In this document: in pieces, positions 1 through 7,397 of the stretch
Layout of the letters: every line of letters begins with the position of its first letter
Position numbering within the stretch: position 1 is the first letter of the stretch
NCBI RefSeq assembly: GCF_000166775.1
Contig: NC_014720.1
Span: 2,350,501-2,414,500, forward strand
Direction of reading: 5' to 3'
Length of the DNA: 64,000 nucleotides
Source of the DNA: Caldicellulosiruptor kronotskyensis 2002
GTDB lineage: Bacteria; Bacillota; Thermoanaerobacteria; Caldicellulosiruptorales; Caldicellulosiruptoraceae
Notes under the pieces: generated by a model
Told to the model about the DNA's origin: nothing
Databases searched by the model: none
Seen by the model: only the letters and a program-made list of their open reading frames with translations
Made by a program: the position numbers and the translations under genes

Positions 1-729
1 TAATGCATCTTTTATTATGCCAAAATCCCATATATGATTTTCGTAACCTTTTGCACCAGCACACCACCAATTTCCATCACCTGATACTGCGTATAATGTC
101 ATTTCTCCAATATTGACAATTTTTACATCACTCTTCATGCCCCGTTGTACCAAATATTTTTCCAAATTATTTACTGCATTACCCAATGAATCATTACCAA
201 ACACTCCAGTATTCACTATATAATTGTTCATTTTACTATCCCACTCGATAAGAAGATATCCAACAGGTATATTATCGTAATATACAATTCTTGCCCATCC
301 ATTGTCTACAAATTCAGTATTAAAAACATCTTTCCAAGAGTTAAATCTCAAATTTTTAATTTTATCTTTTACCTCATCTCTTACAATATGATATGGACGC
401 CCATTTTCAGCTATTTTAACTTCAGTTGGAATATGAAATACCCTGTAATATTCATACTCTTTGCTCAACTTGAATTTTTCAATGTTATACGGTCCATTGA
501 TATTTGTTATTTCATTTAACGATTGCAGCATAGGTGAGTCTTTTATAGAATTTTTAATAAGAGTACTGATATAAAGATTGAGCCATGACTCGGCTAAGTA
601 CTGCCTTCTGAGTATATTAATTTCATCATTGTGGTCGATTGAATAGCTTGCTCCAGTAGCTGAAAATGTCGTAAAGAAAAGCAACAAAAAGGTCATTACA
701 AAACCAATATATACCTTATTCTTTTTCAT
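1..729 (-). CDS. Secreted protein of unknown function, C-terminus beyond the window
   Basis: The frame is open from an ATG at 729 to the left edge of the window (243 codons), so the C-terminus is missing. The first ~27 residues look like a Sec signal peptide: KKNK, then a long hydrophobic run ending near SATGA. The rest is soluble and rich in Trp, Tyr and Asn, with no motif I recognise. A strong GGGGGGTGA ribosome binding site lies 8 bases before the ATG. It starts 22 bases after the stop of the interrupted cysteine protease upstream, so the two are probably co-transcribed. An exported partner of the protease is possible, but nothing in the sequence proves it. Confidence 0.75.
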   Translation of the reverse strand, partial: MKKNKVYIGFVMTFLLLFFTTFSATGASYSIDHNDEINILRRQYLAESWLNLYISTLIKNSIKDSPMLQSLNEITNINGPYNIEKFKLSKEYEYYRVFHIPTEVKIAENGRPYHIVRDEVKDKIKNLRFNSWKDVFNTEFVDNGWARIVYYDNIPVGYLLIEWDSKMNNYIVNTGVFGNDSLGNAVNNLEKYLVQRGMKSDVKIVNIGEMTLYAVSGDGNWWCAGAKGYENHIWDFGIIKDAL

Positions 730-751
730 TCTATTTCACCCCCCTGTTATA

Positions 752-1381
752 TCAATATGGTTTAAATACTCTTATCGCATCTAAGTAATCCTGGTAATTG
801 TCATTATCCCTCAACTCAGAATCAGGAATACTAATTACTCCACCTATAGCTGGATCCATAATCATTATATAATTTTGTAGATATCCATTTGAGTCAAAAT
901 ATTGCTATATACCATTTAAAATAACAAAATGATTTTGACTTACTGTTGCTGTAATTACTAATCCTATTGGACTTTTATAATTTACAATTTGCTCTGCAAT
1001 TTGCCCATATGAAATTATCCAGCCACTTACTGGTATCATGCGTGTAGAACCAACACCATAATAGCTCAGTGCTCTTTGTATATCATAAAGAGATGCAGGT
1101 TTATTTACATAGCTTCCATAAATATATTTCACTATATCCCACTGTGTTGCCTCTCTTCCAAAACCTAAATAGTTTTTGCAATAGTAAAGTATTGACTCAC
1201 TTCCTGCTGCCCAGCACCAATTTGAATATGCCTGACTTACCTTTTTAACTGGAAGTTCAACATACGTAACTGTATTTTCTGCAAACGCATCACTAAGGTT
1301 CAGTAAGAGTAATGTAAAAAACACAATAACACTAATCACGATTCTTTTGTACCTTCCCTTTTTTAGTAATTTTCTGACCAT
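752..1381 (-). pseudogene. Secreted papain-like (C39/C70-type) cysteine protease interrupted by an in-frame TAG
   Basis: The gene starts with an ATG at 1381, followed by a signal peptide (about residues 1-34, ending SDAFA). The expected catalytic cysteine is in the motif QAYSNWCWAA (about residue 56), and a histidine is in NHFVILNGI near residue 152. These are hallmarks of C39-like and AvrRpt2-like papain-fold peptidases. The frame stops at TAG (905-907), 158 residues in. Reading on in the same frame gives QYFDSNGYLQNYIMIMDPAI and a further ~30 residues to a TGA at 752-754. That extension supplies the MDP segment that normally follows the catalytic histidine in this fold. The 210-codon frame is otherwise intact, so this is a recent nonsense mutation, a sequencing error or readthrough. 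Only the 158-residue product would be made by ordinary translation. Confidence 0.7.
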
Positions 1382-1842
1382 ATCTTCTCACTCTTTCGTT
1401 TTTTAATTCTATTTCATTTAAGAACCTTTAATTATAATTTATAACTGCTGTTTTAATTTCAATTCATAATATTGTTTTTTTTGCAATATTCTGCACTCAA
1501 TCTTACATTATTTTGTCTTGCCAAAGATAAAAATTTACCCTGGACTGTTTTCTGTTTTTAAATTAAACCAATTACTATATTTTTTGCACTCCAATTACAC
1601 ACTTAAAAAACAAACATAAATCCAAAGGGAAAAATCACATGAAATGACCGTTGTGAACTGATTCAAAGTTATCTTTATTAGACATAAAAACCTCTCGCAA
1701 AGCTTTAAAATTCTGCAATTAAAGAAAGTGGTTTTAAAATCGCGTCTTTTTCACCTGAATTCTTATCGATATGATATAATATTTGATGTTGATTAATATA
1801 GGACAATTTTAAAATACATTTAATCAGGAGAGATATACAGCA
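1382..1842. other. 461-base intergenic region between divergent genes
   Basis: No open frame here has a ribosome binding site. The right end carries a good minus-10 hexamer TATAAT at 1775-1780 that would serve aspA; I see no convincing minus-35 at the right spacing. The left end must hold the promoter for the minus-strand protease gene. I see no riboswitch, repeat or terminator hairpin. Confidence 0.5.
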
Positions 1843-3228
1843 ATGTCAAGAATAGAAAAAGATTTCTTGGGCAGTATTGAACTTTCTGACATTGAACTTT
1901 ATGGAATTCACACAAAACGCGCTTTTGCTAATTTTAACGTCTCTGGAAAGAGTGTTGACAAAGATTTAATAAAAGCGTTTGTCATGGTCAAAAAAGCGTG
2001 CGCAATTGCAAATTATGAAGTTGGTCTTTTGGATGAAAAAATTAAAGACGCTATTGTCTTTGCATGTGACGAAATTTTGGCAGGAAAATATGATGACCAG
2101 TTCATTGTAGACAGATTCCAGGGCGGTGCGGGAACATCTACAAATATGAATGTAAACGAAGTTATTGCAAATGTAGCCTTAACTCACATTGGAAGAAAAC
2201 CAGGTGAGTATGACATAATTCATCCAATCAATCATGTTAATATGTCACAGTCAACAAACGATGTGTACCCTACAGCCCTGCGAATTGCTACAATATGGAA
2301 TGTAAGAGAGCTTTCAGAAGAGTGTGCAGAGCTTCAAAAAAGCCTCCAGAAAAAAGAACATGAATTTGAAGATGTAATCAAGGCAGGAAGAACACAGCTG
2401 CAGGATGCCCTGCCTGTAACACTTGGTCAGGAGTTTGGTGCATATGCCCAAGCCATCTCACGCGACAGATGGAGACTATACAAGGTTGAAGAGCGGCTAA
2501 GAGTTGTCAATCTCGGTGCAACTGCTGTTGGCACAGGAGTAAACGCACCTTTGAAATACATTTTCAAGGTGATAGAAATATTAAGAAACTTAACTAAAAT
2601 TGGCTTGGCAAGGTCTGACTATCTCATGGATGCAACACAAAATGCAGACGTTTTTGTTGAATGCTCGGGGCTTTTGAAAGCATTAGCAGTGAATCTCTCA
2701 AAGATTGCAAATGACCTTCGTCTTCTTTCCTCTGGCCCAAACACAGGATTAAATGAGATAAACATGCCAGCTGTTCAGGCAGGTTCAAGTATTATGCCAG
2801 GAAAGGTAAATCCTGTTATACCAGAGCTTATAAACACAGTAGCTTTTCAGGTGATGGCAAATGACTTTGCGATAACTTTAGCAGCACAAGCTGGTCAGCT
2901 TGAACTGAATGCCTTTTTGCCTTTGATAGCCAATAATCTTCTTGAGAGTCTTAAAATTCTCAAAAACGGTATTAAAATTTTCAGGCAGCAGTGTATAGAT
3001 GGTATAACAGCAAACAAAGAAAAATGTTTAGAGTATGCAAAAAAGACTCCTGCTATTGCAGCAAGCTTAATTGACAGGATTGGATATGACAAGGCAGCAG
3101 AAATTGCAAAAAAGGCTATTCTTGAGAACAAACAGATAATTGATGTTGTCAAAGAGCTAAATATTATGGATGAAAAAGAAGCACAAGAGCTTTTGAATCC
3201 TTTTGAGTTTATAAAGTTTAAAGAATGA
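1843..3228 (+). CDS. aspA: Aspartate ammonia-lyase
   Basis: This 461-residue protein of the fumarase/aspartase superfamily interconverts L-aspartate with fumarate plus ammonia as a cytosolic homotetramer. The family signature GSSIMPGKVNP lies at about residues 314-324 and supplies the catalytic serine loop. The substrate-binding segment MSQSTNDVYP is also present. Length matches aspartases and class II fumarases; the N-terminal sequence ELYGIHTKRA favours aspartase. The start ATG has a GGAGAG ribosome binding site about 10 bases upstream. hydF starts 27 bases after the stop, indicating an operon. Known genomic association of aspartase with [FeFe]-hydrogenase maturation genes fits a role in supplying ammonia for the bridging dithiolate amine, but that role is inference here. 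Confidence 0.93.
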   Translation: MSRIEKDFLGSIELSDIELYGIHTKRAFANFNVSGKSVDKDLIKAFVMVKKACAIANYEVGLLDEKIKDAIVFACDEILAGKYDDQFIVDRFQGGAGTSTNMNVNEVIANVALTHIGRKPGEYDIIHPINHVNMSQSTNDVYPTALRIATIWNVRELSEECAELQKSLQKKEHEFEDVIKAGRTQLQDALPVTLGQEFGAYAQAISRDRWRLYKVEERLRVVNLGATAVGTGVNAPLKYIFKVIEILRNLTKIGLARSDYLMDATQNADVFVECSGLLKALAVNLSKIANDLRLLSSGPNTGLNEINMPAVQAGSSIMPGKVNPVIPELINTVAFQVMANDFAITLAAQAGQLELNAFLPLIANNLLESLKILKNGIKIFRQQCIDGITANKEKCLEYAKKTPAIAASLIDRIGYDKAAEIAKKAILENKQIIDVVKELNIMDEKEAQELLNPFEFIKFKE

Positions 3229-3255
3229 AATATTATGGAAAGGACTGACTTTAAG

Positions 3256-4467
3256 ATGAACACAACACCGCGCAGTGAAAGGCTTCACATAGCTATATTT
3301 GGAAAGAGAAACGCTGGCAAATCAAGTTTAATCAATGCAATCACAAACCAGCCAATTGCAATTGTGTCTGACATGCCGGGCACTACAACCGACCCTGTTT
3401 ACAAATCAATGGAGATTTTGCCACTCGGTCCTGTTGTTTTGATTGACACAGCAGGAATTGACGATGAAGGCATACTTGGCAAGCTCAGAGTTGAAAAGAC
3501 CCTGGAGGTTTTAAATAAAACAGATATTGCAATCTTGGTGGTATCTGATATAGATGATTTGACGTATGAAAAGCAGCTTGCAAAACTTTTTGACGAGAAA
3601 AAAGTGCCAAAAATCGGTGTTTTGAATAAGATTGACAAAGACCCAAATTATAAAGAAAAACTTTCTTTTTTGCAAACAAGTTTGGGAATGCCATTTTTAG
3701 CTGTGTCATGTGTTACTTTAAAAGGAATTGATGAGCTAAAAAGTTCACTTTCAAAGCTTGTACCAGATGTTGGTGAGGATTTGCGAATAGTAGGAGATTT
3801 GATAAACCCAGGCGACTTTGCAGTTTTAGTTGTACCAATTGACAAAGCTGCCCCAAAAGGAAGACTTATTTTGCCCCAGCAGCAGACAATAAGGGATATT
3901 CTTGATTCTGATGCAATTGCAATTGTGACAAAGGAATACGAGCTTAAAGAAACTATCGAAAATCTTGGTAAAAAACCTGCGATTGTAATCACAGACTCAC
4001 AAGCCTTTTTAAAGGTTGATGCTGACACCCCACCTGATATACCACTTACTTCATTTTCTATTTTGTTTGCAAGATACAAAGGCGATTTGGTGGAGTTTGT
4101 TGAAGGAGTCAGGAAAATTAAAGATTTAAAACCTGGAGATACAGTCTTGATTGCCGAGGCATGTACACACCACAGGCAATCAGATGATATTGGAACTGTT
4201 AAAATTCCAAGATGGCTTCGCCAGATAGCTGGATTTGATATAAATTTTGAGTGGGTATCAGGCTACAATTATCCAAAAGACCTTACAAAGTACAAGCTTA
4301 TAATCCACTGTGGCGGGTGTATGATAACAAGGCGAGAGATGCTATTTAGAATTGAGCTTGCAAAACAGCAAGGTGTGCCAATAACAAACTATGGTCTAAT
4401 GATTGCATATGTTCACGGGATTTTGCCAAGAGCATTAAAACCGTTTGGGATTGAGTTTGAATATTAA
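3256..4467 (+). CDS. hydF: [FeFe] hydrogenase H-cluster maturation GTPase HydF
   Basis: HydF is the GTPase scaffold on which the 2Fe subcluster of [FeFe] hydrogenase is assembled and then delivered to the apo-enzyme. The N-terminus carries an Era/TrmE-like G domain: GKRNAGKSS P-loop, DMPGTTTDP switch, DTAG, and NKID base-recognition motif. The C-terminus has the iron-sulfur ligands C303-x-H305 and H351-C352-x2-C355, the diagnostic HydF pattern. The longer reading frame opens with an ATG at 3235, but the ATG at 3256 has GGAAAGGA about 11 bases upstream and gives the usual HydF start MNTTPRSERLHIAIFGKRNA, so I place the start there (403 residues). HydE, HydG and the hydrogenase are not in this window. 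The gene ends just before a strong terminator hairpin. Confidence 0.95.
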   Translation: MNTTPRSERLHIAIFGKRNAGKSSLINAITNQPIAIVSDMPGTTTDPVYKSMEILPLGPVVLIDTAGIDDEGILGKLRVEKTLEVLNKTDIAILVVSDIDDLTYEKQLAKLFDEKKVPKIGVLNKIDKDPNYKEKLSFLQTSLGMPFLAVSCVTLKGIDELKSSLSKLVPDVGEDLRIVGDLINPGDFAVLVVPIDKAAPKGRLILPQQQTIRDILDSDAIAIVTKEYELKETIENLGKKPAIVITDSQAFLKVDADTPPDIPLTSFSILFARYKGDLVEFVEGVRKIKDLKPGDTVLIAEACTHHRQSDDIGTVKIPRWLRQIAGFDINFEWVSGYNYPKDLTKYKLIIHCGGCMITRREMLFRIELAKQQGVPITNYGLMIAYVHGILPRALKPFGIEFEY

Positions 4468-4469
4468 GA

Positions 4470-4508
4470 CCCCTTCCAACTTTCTTAGGAAACTGGAAGG
4501 GGCTTTTT
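4470..4508 (+). terminator. Rho-independent terminator after hydF
   Basis: A nine-pair stem CCCCTTCCA (4470-4478) / TGGAAGGGG (4494-4502) with a 15-base loop is followed by CTTTTT. It sits between the convergent hydF and SIMPL-domain genes. Confidence 0.85.
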
Positions 4509-4513
4509 GCCAC

Positions 4514-5248
4514 TTATTTTATTATAAACTCGCAGTTCACAACAGCAGTTATTTCTTTATCTATTGATGTTGTATCATTTATTCCATAGTCACTAACTTC
4601 AGTTGAATAAAGCGGAGTTATCTGAAAAACACCCATAGAAGCAGATTTTAGTCTTTCGACTTGACTTCCTGTGCTCTTTGCAATCTGTTTTGCTCTTCTT
4701 ACAGCATCTTCTGTCGCTAAAGAAAGCATTTCTATTTTTAAATCTGCAAGCTTTGTATAATAATACTGAGGTGGCATAGACTCAAACTGAACACCGGAGT
4801 TTATAAGCTCTGTTGACTTTCGAGAAAGCTCTGTAATCTTGTCTACATCCTTTGATGTAATCTGAATGCTTTGCGAAAGCTTGTAGCTATCAACCTTTGT
4901 TGAATATATTCCATTTGGAAGCATCTCGTATATTGTTTGAGTTGAAATTGAAGAAAAAATCAAGTCCTTTTCAGAAAGACCTTTTGAAAGGAAATAGTCT
5001 TTCACCTTCTTTTGACTTTCTTCCAAAAATTTGTAAGCTTCTTTTAAATCTTTTGCCACAACAGTGTACATCCCTGTCCACTTGACAAGGTCAGATCTGA
5101 GCTGTTTTTTTGCAGAACCTGTTACTGTAATGACCTTTCTTTCTGCCCTTAAATTTATAAGGCCGTTTGATAAAAAGTAAGAAGAGATTGTAAAAGAAAT
5201 CCCTATAATTAAAGCAACCAGAACATAGGTAAAATTCTTATTGTTCAA
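4514..5248 (-). CDS. SIMPL (DUF541) domain protein, membrane-anchored
   Basis: An N-terminal hydrophobic segment (about residues 6-26) is followed by a SIMPL/DUF541 domain that begins VITVTGSAKKQLRSDLVKW. Members of the family, such as the E. coli YggE type, are exported proteins of unclear function linked to stress resistance. The frame can open with GTG at 5272 or ATG at 5263, but GGAGGT at 5261-5256 sits seven bases before a TTG at 5248. That makes MNNKNFTYVLVALI the likely start (244 residues). The gene is convergent with hydF and upstream on the minus strand are small membrane-protein genes. Function cannot be deduced from context. Confidence 0.8.
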   Translation of the reverse strand: MNNKNFTYVLVALIIGISFTISSYFLSNGLINLRAERKVITVTGSAKKQLRSDLVKWTGMYTVVAKDLKEAYKFLEESQKKVKDYFLSKGLSEKDLIFSSISTQTIYEMLPNGIYSTKVDSYKLSQSIQITSKDVDKITELSRKSTELINSGVQFESMPPQYYYTKLADLKIEMLSLATEDAVRRAKQIAKSTGSQVERLKSASMGVFQITPLYSTEVSDYGINDTTSIDKEITAVVNCEFIIK

Positions 5249-5346
5249 AATTTTAACCTCCATTTTTTTCACTTTATTACATTATATCATTAAATTCCTG
5301 AGGCTACAATCAAAATTTTATAAAAATAAAGTAACTATCTGCTCGA

Positions 5347-5523
5347 TTATTTTTTTTCTGCTTCAAAATAACCAATTACTGTAACAATAATGCCTATAAA
5401 TTTAAATGTTTTTACTATAAATCGCAAAAATTCCTCTGGAGCATAACCAATTAACGTTACTTCGTAAGCAATTCCAAATAGAATAATTGCAATTCCTAAC
5501 AGCATGAGTCTATAATCTTTCAT
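5347..5523 (-). CDS. Small two-helix membrane protein (58 residues)
   Basis: ATG at 5523 opens a 58-codon frame ending in TAA at 5347-5349. GGAGGT lies about 10 bases upstream of the ATG. The protein has two hydrophobic stretches, about residues 7-20 (MLLGIAIILFGIAY) and 38-52 (FKFIGIIVTVIGYF), joined by a short loop with PEEF, and a charged EAEKK tail. This is the pattern of a small integral membrane protein. I recognise no family. Confidence 0.6.
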   Translation of the reverse strand: MKDYRLMLLGIAIILFGIAYEVTLIGYAPEEFLRFIVKTFKFIGIIVTVIGYFEAEKK

Positions 5524-5832
5524 TTTAAATTAAACCTCCATTAAAACAAAAATTTGAGCTTATATTTGGCAACTCCAATGTAAAAATAAAATTTTTCAAT
5601 TGTAGCAGCAGATTTAAAACTGAGTCAATATAAATTTTTTGTAAAAGAGGTTATTGAAGAAAATATTACCAACAATACATAAAACAAAAAAGTTTTTTAT
5701 TCCATTTATAAGCAAAAGATAAATCTGTTTTACAAACTTGACCGAGAAGTTGCTCAAATAAAATGTAATTAATATCAAACCAGTTTTTTGCTCTGAAAAA
5801 CTTTTACACATTGTTTCTTTTTTATAAGTTTT
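5524..5832. other. 309-base region without a supported gene
   Basis: The only open frame (65 codons, minus strand, start near 5811) lacks a ribosome binding site and has the low-complexity Phe/Ile/Lys/Asn composition expected of AT-rich non-coding DNA. A ribosome binding site and probably a promoter for the 58-residue protein lie at its left end. I see no hairpin with a T-run. Confidence 0.4.
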
Positions 5833-6402
5833 TTAAGTATTAATATGGAACATATAAAGTATTCCTTTTTTTGTATCGTAGATTGCCAAATAAAAATCAT
5901 ATGAATTAAGGTTGATAAGAGTTTTAATATCGAGGTTTTCATAATCTATAAACCTTGCTGTGATAACCGACTTGTCACCAATTGCTTTCCAATATCCCGA
6001 AGAAATTTTAGGAAGACCAACTTCTTTTGCAAAGCCTCCAAATCCTGTAACATTACCAGAAAAATCTTTAACTTCTCCGCCATATATTAGTGCTTGATAT
6101 GATTGACTTAAAGGTAGCTTTTCCCAGTCTTTTTGTTTTTCGATGTATGAAACAAAACTTTTCATACCTTTGGGAGTAAAAACAAATTTGTAAAGTTTCA
6201 CACCATCATTGTGAAAACCACTATAATCGTCATATATTTTTTCTGAAACTGTACCTCTTGGAAGTCTTATGTTAAAATTTTCTTCGAATTCTTTTACACC
6301 GCTGTCTTGTGAAAATAAAAGACTAAACGAAAAAATTGCAAATAAGATGGAAACCAAGATTAAGCTTAAAAAAACTACTGAAAAGAGAACAAATTTTTTC
6401 AT
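5833..6402 (-). CDS. Membrane-anchored protein of unknown function
   Basis: This 189-residue protein has one N-terminal hydrophobic helix (about residues 5-31) that could be a signal anchor. An extracytoplasmic domain with scattered aromatic residues follows. No cysteine lipobox and no catalytic motif are visible. The start ATG is preceded by ATGGTG, a weak ribosome binding site, and by an AT-rich TATAATATAG block that may be the minus-10. It is a separate unit from the acetyltransferase gene, whose terminator lies upstream. I do not recognise the family. Confidence 0.65.
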   Translation of the reverse strand: MKKFVLFSVVFLSLILVSILFAIFSFSLLFSQDSGVKEFEENFNIRLPRGTVSEKIYDDYSGFHNDGVKLYKFVFTPKGMKSFVSYIEKQKDWEKLPLSQSYQALIYGGEVKDFSGNVTGFGGFAKEVGLPKISSGYWKAIGDKSVITARFIDYENLDIKTLINLNSYDFYLAIYDTKKGILYMFHINT

Positions 6403-6481
6403 AGTTTGTTCACCATTTTTATTTTGCTATATTATATCACTAAATCTATATAACTACAACCAAAAATTTAAAAAAATAATA

Positions 6482-6507
6482 AACCACCTGCAAAATCACA
6501 GGTGGTT
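6482..6507 (-). terminator. Rho-independent terminator after the GNAT gene
   Basis: A nine-pair stem AACCACCTG (6482-6490) / CAGGTGGTT (6499-6507) with an eight-base loop is followed on the minus strand by TATTATTTTTTT. It ends the alpha-galactosidase/GNAT transcript. Confidence 0.8.
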
Positions 6508-6529
6508 AAGTCTGTTTGAAACAAATACT

Positions 6530-7348
6530 TTACAATCCCAATGTTATCCATGTGCCAATCTGCTGAAAACCAATTTTTCTGTATATATTGGCAGCTTTTG
6601 GGTTGTCACAAAACAAGCAAAGCGATTTACCCTCTTTAATCAAATCACTGCAAAGTCTTTTCATGCACATAGTAGCATATCCTCTTGAACGATACTCGTG
6701 CATTGTGCAAACACTTAAAACCATTGCCATGTCTGCAATTTCTGCACCTGTTCGTGCTGACGATACAACCATTCCATCTTCTTCAATATAATATATTCTA
6801 CTTCTTCCCATCAAAACATCCTGTCTTAGCTGTTCAAACGTTGAGGGATTTAAAAATTCTTCTATAGACTGATATAGGTATACTATCAGTTCAAGCTTGT
6901 CAAGGTTTTCTTCTAAATTGTCCTTATTAATTACCCTGACCTTTTCAAATTCTTTCTGAGAAAGTTCTAATTTATTCTTATCTACACTGCTATCAAGCTT
7001 CATAAAAAGCTGCTCTCTTTTATTGAGCACATTCAGTACTTTCAAAAACGGCATAACAGCATCCTTTTTGCCAGAAAAAACCTTGCATTTTGTTGTAAGT
7101 ATAATATTGCAAAATGAGTCAATGTCCCAGCCGTAAGAATCTGAATAGAAAATTAAATCTCTGCGATAGCGAAGAAGAACTGCTTTTAAATTTCCAGAAG
7201 TAACGTCAAATTCTCCCCAAACCTCAACAACCGGTGAGTCAAAACCAAAGCTTAAAATATCGCCAATTATAAAAATATTCCACTCTTTTTCCTTTCGGAC
7301 AAAATCCATGAGAGTTTTAAAATCGGCATTTGAAAGTTTTCTTATCAT
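6530..7348 (-). CDS. GNAT-family N-acetyltransferase
   Basis: The C-terminal half is a GNAT fold that transfers an acyl group from acyl-CoA to an unknown acceptor. MVLSVCTMHEYRSRGYATMC contains the acetyl-CoA pyrophosphate loop (R-S-R-G-Y-A) and NPKAANIYRKIGF is the usual motif B. The N-terminal half (about residues 1-140) is less conserved, as in two-domain GNAT proteins. The frame can extend to a TTG at 7405, but that has no ribosome binding site; the ATG at 7348 has AGGAAAG about 11 bases upstream, giving 272 residues. It lies 49 bases after the alpha-galactosidase stop on the same strand, so they are likely co-transcribed, with no obvious functional link. Confidence 0.82.
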   Translation of the reverse strand: MIRKLSNADFKTLMDFVRKEKEWNIFIIGDILSFGFDSPVVEVWGEFDVTSGNLKAVLLRYRRDLIFYSDSYGWDIDSFCNIILTTKCKVFSGKKDAVMPFLKVLNVLNKREQLFMKLDSSVDKNKLELSQKEFEKVRVINKDNLEENLDKLELIVYLYQSIEEFLNPSTFEQLRQDVLMGRSRIYYIEEDGMVVSSARTGAEIADMAMVLSVCTMHEYRSRGYATMCMKRLCSDLIKEGKSLCLFCDNPKAANIYRKIGFQQIGTWITLGL

Positions 7349-7397
7349 AAGAATCACACTTTCCTGCTTTTTTACAATTATACTACCAAATCTAAAT

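Noticed and set aside
5614-5811. 65-codon minus-strand frame
   Set aside because: No ribosome binding site, low-complexity composition and no recognisable motif.
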